Positions 7,586 through 15,721 of a stretch of 18,198 bases of DNA are shown piece by piece. The stretch lies in assembly GCA_002877875.1 (NCBI GenBank), contig PNIE01000084.1, positions 1-18,198 of the forward strand. The letters are read 5' to 3'. The DNA is from Caldimicrobium thiodismutans. GTDB taxonomy: Bacteria > Desulfobacterota > Thermodesulfobacteria > Thermodesulfobacteriales > Thermodesulfobacteriaceae. Each line of letters begins with the position of its first letter. Within the stretch, counting starts at the first letter, position 1. A program made the translations under genes and the position numbers. A model generated the notes under the pieces. The model saw only the letters and a program-made list of their open reading frames with translations, was not told the origin of the DNA and searched no databases.

Positions 7586-9679
7586 ATGCAAAGAGAAGAG
7601 CGGGTTAGTTTTAGGGAGGTGATCCCTGTAGCAGTGGTTGCATGGACAGGGGCACTCTTAGAATGGGTGGATTTTTATGTCTATGCCATTTTAGCCAAAA
7701 CTCTTGCCAAGATTTTTTTTCCAAGCCATGATCCTTTAGCAGGTCTTTTAGCTTCCTTTGCAGCCCTGGCTATTGGATTTCTATTTAGACCTTTAGGGGC
7801 TCTGCTTTTTGGAAAAATTGGAGACCAATATGGAAGAAAAATAGCCTTTTTAGTTGCTATTTCTATGATGATGGTTGGAACTTTGGGTATCGCTATACTT
7901 CCCGGATATGCACAGCTTGGAATTTGGGCCTCAATCGGAGTCTTTGTGCTTAGAATCATTCAGGGACTTGCCTTAGGAGGAGGTTTTGGAGCAGCTATTA
8001 CTTATCTTGGAGAATTTACCCCTGACCATAGAAGAGGTTTTATTACAGGATTTCTGTTCACCACTGCAGCTTTAGGTATGGCTATTGCAGCTAGTTTATC
8101 ATCTTTCTTCCAAGGTCGTTTTGGTACCGAGGCTTTTGAAGCCTATGGATGGAGATGGTGTTTTGTGATAGCTGGTATTATTGTCTTTGTTGTAGCTTTA
8201 ATTATCCATCTTCTTTATAGGGAAACCCCAGTTTTTACTGCTTTAAAACAAATAAGAAGAGTGACTAGTGCACCCATAAAAGAACTTTTCACCAATAGAC
8301 ACTATTTTTGGCTCTTTATTTTAGCTTGGATTGGTGTGATTGGGGCCCATGGTCCTATATGGTATACCAACCAGCTCTATGTGAAATTTTACCTTGGCGA
8401 TTTGGGAATAAAAGGTAAGTTGCCAGATCAACTTTTAGCTTGGGCCACCTATGTAGTTATCTGGACCTATGTCTTCTTTGGTTGGCTCTCCGATAAAATT
8501 GGAAGAAGGCCTATACTTATACTAGGAATCTATGGAAATGCCTTGCTCTTTCCAATTACCTTTTATCTTATGAAAAACTATGTAAATCCTCCTGACACAA
8601 CAGCTCTTTTCCTCCTTGTAGCAGCTGGAACTTTTATGAATGGAATTGGTTATAGTGGTGCTATGTCAGCCTATTTACTTGAACTCTTCCCTGCCAAAAT
8701 TAGAACTACTGCAATTGGTTTTACCTACAATATGGGATACGGAGTTTTTGGTGGATTAACTCCTTTTATGGTCACTCTCCTAATTAAACTAACAGGAAAT
8801 CCCTATTACTCAGTGATTGTTTGGTCAACCATTATTCCTATGATTATGGCTCTTCTTTATATTTTCAAAGGTTGGGAAACTAAGGGTGAAAGACTTTGGG
8901 AGGAACTATCTGCAGGGAAATTTTCCTCTAAAGCTCTTATTTTGCCTGGTAATATGAGCCTTGGTGAGGCTATGAAAACCCTGTATAGAGAAGGCCAAAG
9001 AATTGCAATTGTTACTGATAATGGAAGAGAAGACGGAAGATATCTTGGGATCGTTGAAGAAAGGTCCCTTCTTAAAGCCCTCGTTTCTGGACATAGCATT
9101 GCTACTCCCATAAAAGAGATAGTAATTGAAGTAGATGAAGTCTATGACTCTGCAAGAATTATCGACGCTATAGTCCTTATACAGCAATATGGTGTTAAAG
9201 GAATTGCTGTGGTTGATGAGAATAAAAAGGTACTTGGATATGTAGATCCCCGTTATATCTTTAATGAGGTTGCTTTAATTACAGCAGGTGTAAAGAAACC
9301 TTTCACTGAAAGAGTAAAAGTTGAGGAGTTTATGACATCTCCTTATACAGTGAAAGATAATACTCCTGTGATAGAGGTTGCAAAAATTATGGTTGAAAAA
9401 AATATAGGGTTTCTTCCAGTTATTGATGCAGAAACCTCAAAACTTGTGGGAGTTATTTCTGAAAAGGATCTTATGGGAGTTCTTTGCTGTGATGAGAATA
9501 ACAAAAATAAACCTATTAAAGAATTTATGACTAAGGAGGTCATCACTCTCACACCCGAGAGCACCCTAAAAGAGGCTCTGGAAAAATTCATCGATCATAA
9601 GATAAGACATCTTCCTGTGGTTAAGGATATGAGAGTGGTTGGTGTGGTTTCTGTTAAGGATGTTCTAAAACTCGTCTAA
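7586..9679 (+). CDS. MFS transporter (metabolite:H+ symporter type) fused to four CBS domains
   Basis: A 697-residue inner-membrane protein. Residues 1-430 form a 12-helix MFS carrier. The signature loops GKIGDQYGRK (76-85) and GWLSDKIGRR (299-308), plus EWVDFYVYAILA near the start, point to the MHS branch (KgtP/ProP-like), whose members import organic acids or betaines with protons. The substrate is not readable. Residues about 455-697 are cytosolic and hold four CBS repeats, about 455-500, 512-560, 578-632 and 644-697. The last two are canonical (EFMTSPYTVKD, FLPVID, VGVISEKDLM; EFMTKEVITLTPEST, HLPVV, VGVVSVKDVL). Paired CBS domains commonly bind adenine nucleotides, so transport may be gated by energy charge; that is inference. 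The start is firm because of GGAGGTG upstream. The gene is bounded by its own promoter candidate and terminator, so it is probably monocistronic. Confidence 0.93.
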   Translation: MQREERVSFREVIPVAVVAWTGALLEWVDFYVYAILAKTLAKIFFPSHDPLAGLLASFAALAIGFLFRPLGALLFGKIGDQYGRKIAFLVAISMMMVGTLGIAILPGYAQLGIWASIGVFVLRIIQGLALGGGFGAAITYLGEFTPDHRRGFITGFLFTTAALGMAIAASLSSFFQGRFGTEAFEAYGWRWCFVIAGIIVFVVALIIHLLYRETPVFTALKQIRRVTSAPIKELFTNRHYFWLFILAWIGVIGAHGPIWYTNQLYVKFYLGDLGIKGKLPDQLLAWATYVVIWTYVFFGWLSDKIGRRPILILGIYGNALLFPITFYLMKNYVNPPDTTALFLLVAAGTFMNGIGYSGAMSAYLLELFPAKIRTTAIGFTYNMGYGVFGGLTPFMVTLLIKLTGNPYYSVIVWSTIIPMIMALLYIFKGWETKGERLWEELSAGKFSSKALILPGNMSLGEAMKTLYREGQRIAIVTDNGREDGRYLGIVEERSLLKALVSGHSIATPIKEIVIEVDEVYDSARIIDAIVLIQQYGVKGIAVVDENKKVLGYVDPRYIFNEVALITAGVKKPFTERVKVEEFMTSPYTVKDNTPVIEVAKIMVEKNIGFLPVIDAETSKLVGVISEKDLMGVLCCDENNKNKPIKEFMTKEVITLTPESTLKEALEKFIDHKIRHLPVVKDMRVVGVVSVKDVLKLV

Positions 9680-9701
9680 AGATACTATTTTATAAAAATT
9701 T

Positions 9702-9728
9702 AAGGGGGCCTTTTGGCCCCCTTTTTTT
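9702..9728 (+). terminator. Rho-independent terminator after the MFS-CBS gene
   Basis: A perfect GGGGGCC/GGCCCCC stem with a TTTT loop (9704-9721) is followed by seven T residues, starting 25 bases past the stop codon. This is the clearest intrinsic terminator in the window. Confidence 0.95.
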
Positions 9729-9757
9729 ATTTCTTCTTGTATTCTCTTTTTTATAAG

Positions 9758-9779
9758 TTATCATTTAATTATCATTTAA
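9758..9779 (+). repeat. Perfect tandem 11-bp direct repeat upstream of the lipoprotein gene
   Basis: TTATCATTTAA occurs twice back to back, one helical turn apart, 36 bases before the lipoprotein ATG. The spacing and position suit a regulator binding two sites on one DNA face, or a duplicated AT-rich promoter element. No regulator is identifiable. Confidence 0.6.
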
Positions 9780-9815
9780 CATTACCTAAAAGCATAAACT
9801 TGCTTGGGAGGACAA

Positions 9816-10484
9816 ATGCTTAGCCTTAAAAAAAGTAATTTTTTAGGTTGGTTATTTCTTCTTATTATAATTTCGGGATTCATTTCATGTGCACCTCAAG
9901 AAAAGCCTCAGCCATTACCTCCAAGAATTTCAGAAACTTTAAAAACTATTGTAGTTATACCTTTTGATTATTATTGTCCTACAGAAACTCCTCTTCCCTT
10001 TGACTGTCCTGTTAAAGGGATCATTCCAGGTACAATAGAACCTGAAGCCAAAGAGATCATGAATCAACTTTTAAGGAGAGAGCTTCCCAAATTGGTCAAT
10101 AAATATAATTTTATCTTCCTCAAGCAAACTGATTTTGAAACCCTTCTTGAAGAAGCCTTAAATACCTCTAAAAATCCCCAAGAAGTTATACGATTTATAG
10201 CTAACAAAACTGGTGCCCAAGGGGTCCTTTACGGAAAAATATTTCGTTTTAAAGAGAGAAAAGGTTTAAGCTGGAGTGTGGAAGAACCAGCCTCTGTAGC
10301 TTTTACTTTAGTTCTCTATTATGGTGAAACTGGAACTATTCTCTGGCAAATGGAATTTGATGAAACCCAGAAACCTTTAAGTGAAAATATGCTTAATCTC
10401 TCTCTATATGGAAAAATAAAATGGCTTAAAGCAGAAGAACTTGCTGAAAGAGGTCTTCAAAAGATTTTGAAATCCTTTCCTTAA
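9816..10484 (+). CDS. Putative outer-membrane or periplasmic lipoprotein of unknown function
   Basis: I place the start at ATG 9816 because GGGAGG ends four bases before it; the TTG at 9804 lies within or before that site and is rejected. The result is 222 residues. A lysine-rich start and hydrophobic stretch end at FISC, a lipobox with the lipidated Cys at residue 25. A proline-rich linker (PQPLPPR) leads to a single alpha/beta domain: KTIVVIPFDYY, then a two-cysteine segment (CPTETPLPFDC), then a long helix, and GAQGVLYGKIFRF ... GTILWQMEFDE near the end. That order resembles CsgG/GNA1162-like lipoprotein folds, in which a beta strand with V-PF is followed by a helix and a sheet, but I cannot name the family. 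It is ten bases upstream of hisA and probably heads the operon. Confidence 0.8.
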   Translation: MLSLKKSNFLGWLFLLIIISGFISCAPQEKPQPLPPRISETLKTIVVIPFDYYCPTETPLPFDCPVKGIIPGTIEPEAKEIMNQLLRRELPKLVNKYNFIFLKQTDFETLLEEALNTSKNPQEVIRFIANKTGAQGVLYGKIFRFKERKGLSWSVEEPASVAFTLVLYYGETGTILWQMEFDETQKPLSENMLNLSLYGKIKWLKAEELAERGLQKILKSFP

Positions 10485-10494
10485 GGTTTAAAAG

Positions 10495-11220
10495 ATGCTT
10501 TTTATACCAGCCATTGATCTTAGAGGTGGAAAAGTAGTTAGGCTTTTTCAGGGTGATTATGAAAAAACCAAAATTTATGGTGAAAATCCCTTGAAATATG
10601 CCCAATTTTTTGAAACTGAGGGAGCCAAACGTCTTCATATAGTCGATTTAGATGGAGCTAAAGAAGGAAGACCCTGTCATAAAGAATTGATCAAAGCAAT
10701 TGCCCAAAAGGTCTCCATCCCTATTCAAGTTGGAGGAGGCATACGGGATCTTAAAACTATTGAAGATTACCTGCTAGCAGGAATTTCCCATGTAATTTTA
10801 GGAACTAAAGCTATAGAATCAAGGGATTTTTTGAGAGAGGTAACAGAAAGCTTTCCCCAAAGAATAATAGTCAGTGTTGATGTAAGAGGAGATAGAGTAG
10901 CCCTTTCTGGTTGGCTCAGAGTCAGTGAAGTTAATTATCTTGATTTTTTAAAAGAACTTTCTTCTTTTCCCCTTTTTGCCGTTATTCTTACTCTTATTGA
11001 GAGAGATGGGACAGGTACTGGGGTTGAACTTGAGCGCTTAAAGCAGGCACTAAAGGTCTCTAAACACCCCATAATTCTTGCTGGAGGTGTGAGCACTCTT
11101 GACGATATAATCAAGTTAAAACCCTTAGAAAAAAATGGGCTCCTTGGAGTCATTAGCGGGAGAGCTCTTTATGAAGGAACAATAAACCTTAGGGAAGCTC
11201 TAATCATAGCAGAAAGTTAA
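10495..11220 (+). CDS. hisA: 1-(5-phosphoribosyl)-5-[(5-phosphoribosylamino)methylideneamino]imidazole-4-carboxamide isomerase
   Basis: Catalyses the Amadori isomerisation of ProFAR to PRFAR, the fourth step of histidine synthesis, in a (beta/alpha)8 barrel. IPAIDLRGGKVVRL opens the protein with D8. VDVRGDRVALSGW contains D129, and TLIERDGTGTG supplies T166 and D171, the general acid position. QVGGGIR (79-84) and AGGVST (196-201) form the two phosphate grips. At 241 residues it has the standard length. Leu167 stands where most homologues have Asp or Glu after the Thr, a small departure unlikely to abolish activity because the catalytic Asp is D171. No other his genes are in the window; it sits between a lipoprotein (10-base gap) and an exonuclease gene (8-base gap), so the pathway is dispersed. 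Confidence 0.96.
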   Translation: MLFIPAIDLRGGKVVRLFQGDYEKTKIYGENPLKYAQFFETEGAKRLHIVDLDGAKEGRPCHKELIKAIAQKVSIPIQVGGGIRDLKTIEDYLLAGISHVILGTKAIESRDFLREVTESFPQRIIVSVDVRGDRVALSGWLRVSEVNYLDFLKELSSFPLFAVILTLIERDGTGTGVELERLKQALKVSKHPIILAGGVSTLDDIIKLKPLEKNGLLGVISGRALYEGTINLREALIIAES

Positions 11221-11228
11221 TCTTTACT

Positions 11229-13217
11229 ATGTCCTTCGAAAGGCTTCTTTATCGAATAGTTGAGGTCTTCTACAAGGAGAAAATTATAACTGCTTATATT
11301 AAAGAGATCAAAGGTAAAAGACTTCATCTATTCCTTCCAACAGGAAGAGAAGAGCTCATAAGTCATACAGCCTTGATTAGTGTTAGTGAAGAAAAGTTTC
11401 AGCCAGAGACTTTGTCTTCCCTTGAAGGTCTTTTAAAAGACAAGCATGAAAAAAGGGAAAAGCTTAAAGAAGTTTTTAATTTAAGAGAACTATGGGAAGT
11501 GATTGTTGATGATTTAAGAGAGGCTACTTCATGGGAGCTTGTAGAACTCTACTTAGGAAGAAAGCCTAACTCGGATGAAGTTGCTGGCTTTATGCGAAGG
11601 ATTCTTGAAGATAGGGTCTATTTTAGTTTTGAATGTGAAGATCGAGTGAAAATAAGAAGTCGTGAGGAGGTAGACCAACTTCTTCATCAGAAGGAAAAAG
11701 AACTTGAAAGGATTAAACTTTTAAATGAAGGCGAAATTTTTCTTTCAGGCCTTCTTCAGGGAAAAAGAGGGCTTATTTCTGAAGATAGAGAAAAATATTT
11801 TCTTGAAGGCTTAAAAGAATATGTCCTTTTTGAAGAGGGAAAAGAGAGAATAAAAGTTGTGAAAGAACTCCTTGAGAGGCATGGTCTTTCTGAACCTTTA
11901 AAAGTAGTTGAACTTCTTATAAAAGCCAAATATGTTGAAGAAGATTGGTTTTTCGAAATAGAGAAAATGAAATATCCTCAAGAATTCTCTGAAAGAGAAC
12001 TTAGTGAGGCTGAAAGTGTGCAGAGAGTTCCTTTAAATTTTGAAGATAGAGTAGACCTACGACATCTTCATACCTTTACCATAGATTCTCCTGAGACAGA
12101 AGATTATGATGATGCCTTAAGTGTGGAAGAGAGACAAGAGAAATATCTTCTTTATGTTCATATAACTGATGTTGCCACCTTTGTTAAGCCTGGCACAGCT
12201 TTATGGGAGGGAGCCTTTGAGAGGGCCTCAACTCTCTATCTACCAGAAAAAGTCATTCCTATGTTTCCCTTTTCTCTCTCCCATGAAAAATTTAGTCTCA
12301 AAAAAGATGAAGATCGCTACGCTTTAACTTTTGTCTTTGAATTTACTCCTGAGGGAGAAATTTCCTCTTACCAGATAAAACCAAGTATTATAAAAGTAAA
12401 AGAACGCTTGAGTTATGACGAGGTTGATAAATTTCTTGTCGAGGAAAAACCATTTTGGAAAAAACTTTATGAATTTTTATTAAAACAAAAGGAAAAAAGA
12501 ATTAAAAGTGGAGCCTTTGCAGTTATTTTGCCAGAGATTCAGGTTAAAGTATATCCTGATGGAGAGATTTCTGTTCAGCGCCTTGAAATGACAAAGGCAA
12601 GAGATCTTGTTTCAGAGGCTATGATCCTTGCTAATTATTATGGAGCTTTTTTTTTAAAAGAACGTAATATCCCAGCTCTCTTTAGATCTCAAAAAGAACC
12701 TTTTCAAATCTTTGAAGAAAGAGAGACCTCTCTTTTTTATCAGATTCTTCAGCTTAAATTTATGGCTAAATCTGAACTTACTCTTGAGCCTGGCTATCAT
12801 TCAGGTCTTGGACTTTCCTGTTACACTACCCTTACCTCACCTATTAGAAGGGCTCTTGATCTTTTAATTCAATTTCAGCTTAAAGCTTATCTTTTTGGGG
12901 AAAAATTTCTTACTAAAGATGAAATTTTAAGAATTCTTCCTGACCTTCAAACTAATTTACAAAGAGCCCAACTTCTACAAGGAAGAAGAAAGAAATACTA
13001 TTTACTAAAGTATCTCCTAAGATATAAAAAAAATGAACCTTTCAATGGTATAGTTATGGAAGTACAGTCTAAAAAAGCTAAGGTGTATCTTCCTGATTAT
13101 AATCTTACAGGCGAGGTTTTTGGCTTTAAATATTCACTAAAGCCAGGCGAGGTTGTTACTGTAAAGCTTGAAAAGATAAATCCCCTTCAGGAACTCCTTC
13201 GCCTGAGGATAGTTTAA
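11229..13217 (+). CDS. RNase II/RNase R-family 3'-5' exoribonuclease (RNB domain)
   Basis: A processive hydrolytic 3'-5' exoribonuclease by family. The RNB domain begins near 270 (RVDLRHLHTFTIDSPETED). Metal-binding aspartates D286, D292, D294 and D295 fit the D-x5-D-x-DD pattern of RNase II, and SPIRR (537-541) provides the arginines near the active site. The C-terminus (about 610-662, FNGIVMEVQSKKAKVYLPDYNL) is a short S1/OB-like fold. The first 260 residues lack recognisable cold-shock domains and contain a small beta domain followed by helices, so this is one of the divergent RNB proteins rather than canonical Rnb or Rnr, and I withhold a symbol. Its ATG follows hisA by eight bases with no convincing Shine-Dalgarno, suggesting coupling. 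Its last 62 bases overlap the converging GGDEF gene. Confidence 0.9.
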   Translation: MSFERLLYRIVEVFYKEKIITAYIKEIKGKRLHLFLPTGREELISHTALISVSEEKFQPETLSSLEGLLKDKHEKREKLKEVFNLRELWEVIVDDLREATSWELVELYLGRKPNSDEVAGFMRRILEDRVYFSFECEDRVKIRSREEVDQLLHQKEKELERIKLLNEGEIFLSGLLQGKRGLISEDREKYFLEGLKEYVLFEEGKERIKVVKELLERHGLSEPLKVVELLIKAKYVEEDWFFEIEKMKYPQEFSERELSEAESVQRVPLNFEDRVDLRHLHTFTIDSPETEDYDDALSVEERQEKYLLYVHITDVATFVKPGTALWEGAFERASTLYLPEKVIPMFPFSLSHEKFSLKKDEDRYALTFVFEFTPEGEISSYQIKPSIIKVKERLSYDEVDKFLVEEKPFWKKLYEFLLKQKEKRIKSGAFAVILPEIQVKVYPDGEISVQRLEMTKARDLVSEAMILANYYGAFFLKERNIPALFRSQKEPFQIFEERETSLFYQILQLKFMAKSELTLEPGYHSGLGLSCYTTLTSPIRRALDLLIQFQLKAYLFGEKFLTKDEILRILPDLQTNLQRAQLLQGRRKKYYLLKYLLRYKKNEPFNGIVMEVQSKKAKVYLPDYNLTGEVFGFKYSLKPGEVVTVKLEKINPLQELLRLRIV

Positions 13218-14142
13218 GGGATTCTTCATCCACTTCAAAGGTATTTCCTTCTCTCTTTTTGGCTTTATACATGGCTTCATCGGCCCTTTTTATTAAATCA
13301 GAGATACTTTTATCAAGGCTTCCTTTGTTTATTAATTCTGCAACACCAACAGACAGAGTTACTGGCTCAAAGCCAAGAGCCTCCCAATTTTTAAAAATAC
13401 GCTCAACTACTCTAAGGGCTCCTTTCCAATCTGTGTGAGGTAGGATCACTACAAATTCATCTCCACCATATCTGCATACTTTGTCAACCCCTGCCCTGGT
13501 AGACGAGCAAAGAGTTTCTCCAACTCCAATTAATACCCTATCTCCTGCATAATGGCCATAATGGTCGTTATACCACTTAAATTTATCAAGGTCTATCATT
13601 AATAGACTTAAGGGATAACCCTGTCTTAAAGCTCTGTAAACCTCCTCTTTCAAAGCAATCTCAAAATATCTTCTATTAAAAACTCCAGTTAATGCATCTT
13701 CAACGACATATTTTTCGATTTTTTTAGAAAAATAATACTCCTTTAATAATCTCAAAAGCCTTGCCTTAAATTCTCCAAGAGAAAAAGGCTTGAAAATAAC
13801 CTCATCGGCCCCCTTCATAAAGAGTTCTGAAATATCAATATCTTTATGAATATCAACCATACAATAAATCAGTATATCTTTGTTTAATTTTTTTACCTCG
13901 CTTATGATTTTGTCTTCAGCCTCTTTATCTTCTTCTATAGCCATAATTAAAATCTGAAAGTTCTTATAACCGATTTTTTTTAGGATGTCCTTCAAATTTG
14001 GGCCTGATTCTATTTTGAAATCATATTCCCTTAGAAAATCTCTTAAAAGTTCAAAGATAAAAGGATCAGGCTCGTAAAGTAAGATATTAATCTCCTCTTG
14101 AAACTCCTTTTTTAGTTTATAGAGCCAATCCTTTAAGTTCAT
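13156..14142 (-). CDS. Diguanylate cyclase with degenerate receiver domain
   Basis: Residues about 17-135 form a receiver-like fold and about 145-303 a GGDEF domain. The GGDEF signature is intact (YGGDEF, 225-230), with DLDKFKWYNDHYGHYAGD (184-201) holding the metal and guanine ligands, so it should make c-di-GMP. The receiver is degenerate: the phosphoacceptor Asp is replaced by Ala68 (ILIMAIEE), and the acidic pair reads E24-P25-D26, although Lys118 (FKPFS) remains. The inhibitory RxxD site is also absent: the Asp is at position 220 but the residue three before it is Ala217. Activation is therefore unlikely to be by ordinary phosphorylation. A 25-residue tail beyond the domain lies mostly in the overlap with the exonuclease gene. 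The ATG follows AAAGGA and lies 26 bases inside the upstream IMPase-NUDIX gene. Confidence 0.93.
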   Translation of the reverse strand: MNLKDWLYKLKKEFQEEINILLYEPDPFIFELLRDFLREYDFKIESGPNLKDILKKIGYKNFQILIMAIEEDKEAEDKIISEVKKLNKDILIYCMVDIHKDIDISELFMKGADEVIFKPFSLGEFKARLLRLLKEYYFSKKIEKYVVEDALTGVFNRRYFEIALKEEVYRALRQGYPLSLLMIDLDKFKWYNDHYGHYAGDRVLIGVGETLCSSTRAGVDKVCRYGGDEFVVILPHTDWKGALRVVERIFKNWEALGFEPVTLSVGVAELINKGSLDKSISDLIKRADEAMYKAKKREGNTFEVDEESLKLSSGEGVPEGDLSFQALQ

Positions 14143-15328
14143 TTTCCTTTCTTCTATTAAGATAAATTTTTAGAATGGAGGCGTGATCAAAGACCAAGTT
14201 TTGCCAAGGTATTTCATCGATTTTATAAACTTTTGCAAATTTAGCATCATCTTTTCCCCTAAGTTCTCCTTCCCCCTCTGCAACAAAAACTAAGGAAAGA
14301 GTATGAAATCTTGGATCTCTTTTAGGGTCAGAAAAATATCCAAGAAAGTATTTTAGCTTAATATCAAGGTTAGTCTCCTCTTTAGCTTCTCTTAGGGCAG
14401 CTTCTTCTACTCTCTCACCGTATTCTATAAAACCCCCTGGGAGGGCAAGCCCAAAAGGAGGATTTTTCCTCTCTATTAAAACGATTCCCCCCTGATATTC
14501 AATGATAACATCAACTGCAGGTAGAGGATTTCTAAAAGGCTTGAACTGTTCAGGATGTTTATCTTTAAGAATTTCTAACATTTCATCATGGATAAGCCCA
14601 TTTGAAGCACAAATAGTGTCTTTAAAGGGGTCATAAGGTTCACCAAGATAGGTAGTAACCTCTCCACCGGCTTCTTTTACCAATAAGAGGCCAGCTGCTG
14701 TATCCCAAGGCTTAAGATAGGCTTCGTAAAATCCGTCATATCGCCCACAAGCCACATAAGCAAGATCGAGGGCAGCAGATCCAAATCTCCTAACCCCTCT
14801 TGTTTTTATCATAAATTCCTCAAAAGGAATCATAAAGTGTTTAGATTTCTCCATGATCTTTGATACGGGAAAACCTGTAGCAAGAAGACATTGGATAAGA
14901 TGTGCTCGCTCTGAGACCTTAATTAACCTTTCATTCAGATAGGCACCTTCTCCCTTTATGGCATAAAAGAGCTCTTCTGTTAAAGGATTATAAATAATGC
15001 CAATTTCTGGACTAAGGTCCCTCATCAGAGCTAAGGAAATGGCAAACCAAGGAAGACGATGAGCAAAATTAGTGGTGCCATCAAGGGGATCAAGCAAAAA
15101 ATATAAACCCTGGGGAGGTCTATTTAAGGCTATTGCACCCTCTTCTGCTATAAGAGGTATGTCAGGAAAGTGTTCCTTTAGAGAGTTTTTTATAAATTTT
15201 TCTACTTCAAGATCTGCTGTAGTAACAAGATCAATTAGTCCTTTGTAATTAACCTCAAAAGAGCCATAATAAAAATTTTTAAGAAGTTTACCTGCATCCT
15301 TAATAATCTCTATAAGTTTTGGAAGCAT
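14117..15328 (-). CDS. Inositol monophosphatase-family/NUDIX fusion protein
   Basis: I prefer the ATG at 15326-15328 (403 residues), which has AGGA nine bases upstream, over the GTG at 15347-15349, which has no ribosome-binding site. Numbered from that GTG, residues 9-262 are an IMPase-family phosphatase: Mg ligands E69-E70 (LIAEEG), DPLDGTTNFAH (87-97) and WDTAAGLLLVKEAGG (215-229). Residues about 275-400 are a NUDIX hydrolase, with box G306-x5-E312-x7-REAKEET (320-326); Asn replaces the usual Gly near its end. Its DPRFHTLSL and DDAKFAKV segments resemble ADP-ribose or NADH pyrophosphatases. Possible substrates are inositol-1-phosphate, PAP, fructose-1,6-bisphosphate or NADP for the phosphatase, and ADP-ribose-like compounds for the NUDIX half. 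Both active sites look intact. It is upstream of the GGDEF gene in the same operon. Confidence 0.92.
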   Translation of the reverse strand: MLPKLIEIIKDAGKLLKNFYYGSFEVNYKGLIDLVTTADLEVEKFIKNSLKEHFPDIPLIAEEGAIALNRPPQGLYFLLDPLDGTTNFAHRLPWFAISLALMRDLSPEIGIIYNPLTEELFYAIKGEGAYLNERLIKVSERAHLIQCLLATGFPVSKIMEKSKHFMIPFEEFMIKTRGVRRFGSAALDLAYVACGRYDGFYEAYLKPWDTAAGLLLVKEAGGEVTTYLGEPYDPFKDTICASNGLIHDEMLEILKDKHPEQFKPFRNPLPAVDVIIEYQGGIVLIERKNPPFGLALPGGFIEYGERVEEAALREAKEETNLDIKLKYFLGYFSDPKRDPRFHTLSLVFVAEGEGELRGKDDAKFAKVYKIDEIPWQNLVFDHASILKIYLNRRKENELKGLAL

Positions 15329-15419
15329 TGTGTCTTTTCCTATTTTCACCTAAATTAGGAGTTGCGCTACAATTAAACATAAAATTACTAAATTTCAAGC
15401 TTAACTTATGGGGTGTTTA

Positions 15420-15435
15420 CTTTCAAATTTGAAAG
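15420..15435. repeat. Perfect 16-bp palindrome CTTTCAAATTTGAAAG
   Basis: Two eight-base half-sites meet without a spacer. The form suits a homodimeric regulator binding site in the shared upstream region of the IMPase-NUDIX and radical-SAM genes. It lacks the loop and T-run of a terminator. No known regulator consensus is claimed. Confidence 0.6.
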
Positions 15436-15715
15436 GTTGCACTTTAATCCTATTTTTAAAAGGTTCTTAATCTGTTAATGGTCCTCTGATTATCTCTTTG
15501 GGAATGTCATAGCTCCCTTTATTATGACTAAAATATTTTGTGCTTTGGGGATAGAGATCTTGATTAAAGTAGGATTACTCAAACCTCAATGAAAGAAAAA
15601 CGTTTATCTAAAATATAGCTTAACGAGCTAAAAGAAAGATTGATAAAATAGCCTATATATGGAGAGTAGGCCATACCTTTATAGATCTTCCATAGTTTCA
15701 ATTTTACCTATGTGT

Positions 15716-15721
15716 TAAAAT
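15716..15721 (+). promoter_or_regulatory. -10-like TAAAAT immediately before the radical-SAM start
   Basis: TAAAAT ends seven bases before ATG 15729, the usual distance from a -10 element to the transcription start. With no Shine-Dalgarno present, it suggests a leaderless transcript. The -35 region is unconvincing. Confidence 0.3.

Noticed and set aside
9804..9815. TTG start for the lipoprotein
   Set aside because: The TTG lies at the edge of the GGGAGG ribosome-binding site that serves ATG 9816.
15329..15349. GTG start for the IMPase-NUDIX protein
   Set aside because: There is no Shine-Dalgarno upstream; the ATG at 15326-15328 has AGGA at suitable spacing. It remains possible.
15579..15674. 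31-codon minus-strand frame in the intergenic region
   Set aside because: It has no ribosome-binding site and no recognisable motif, and it is surrounded by stops; length alone is not persuasive in AT-rich DNA.
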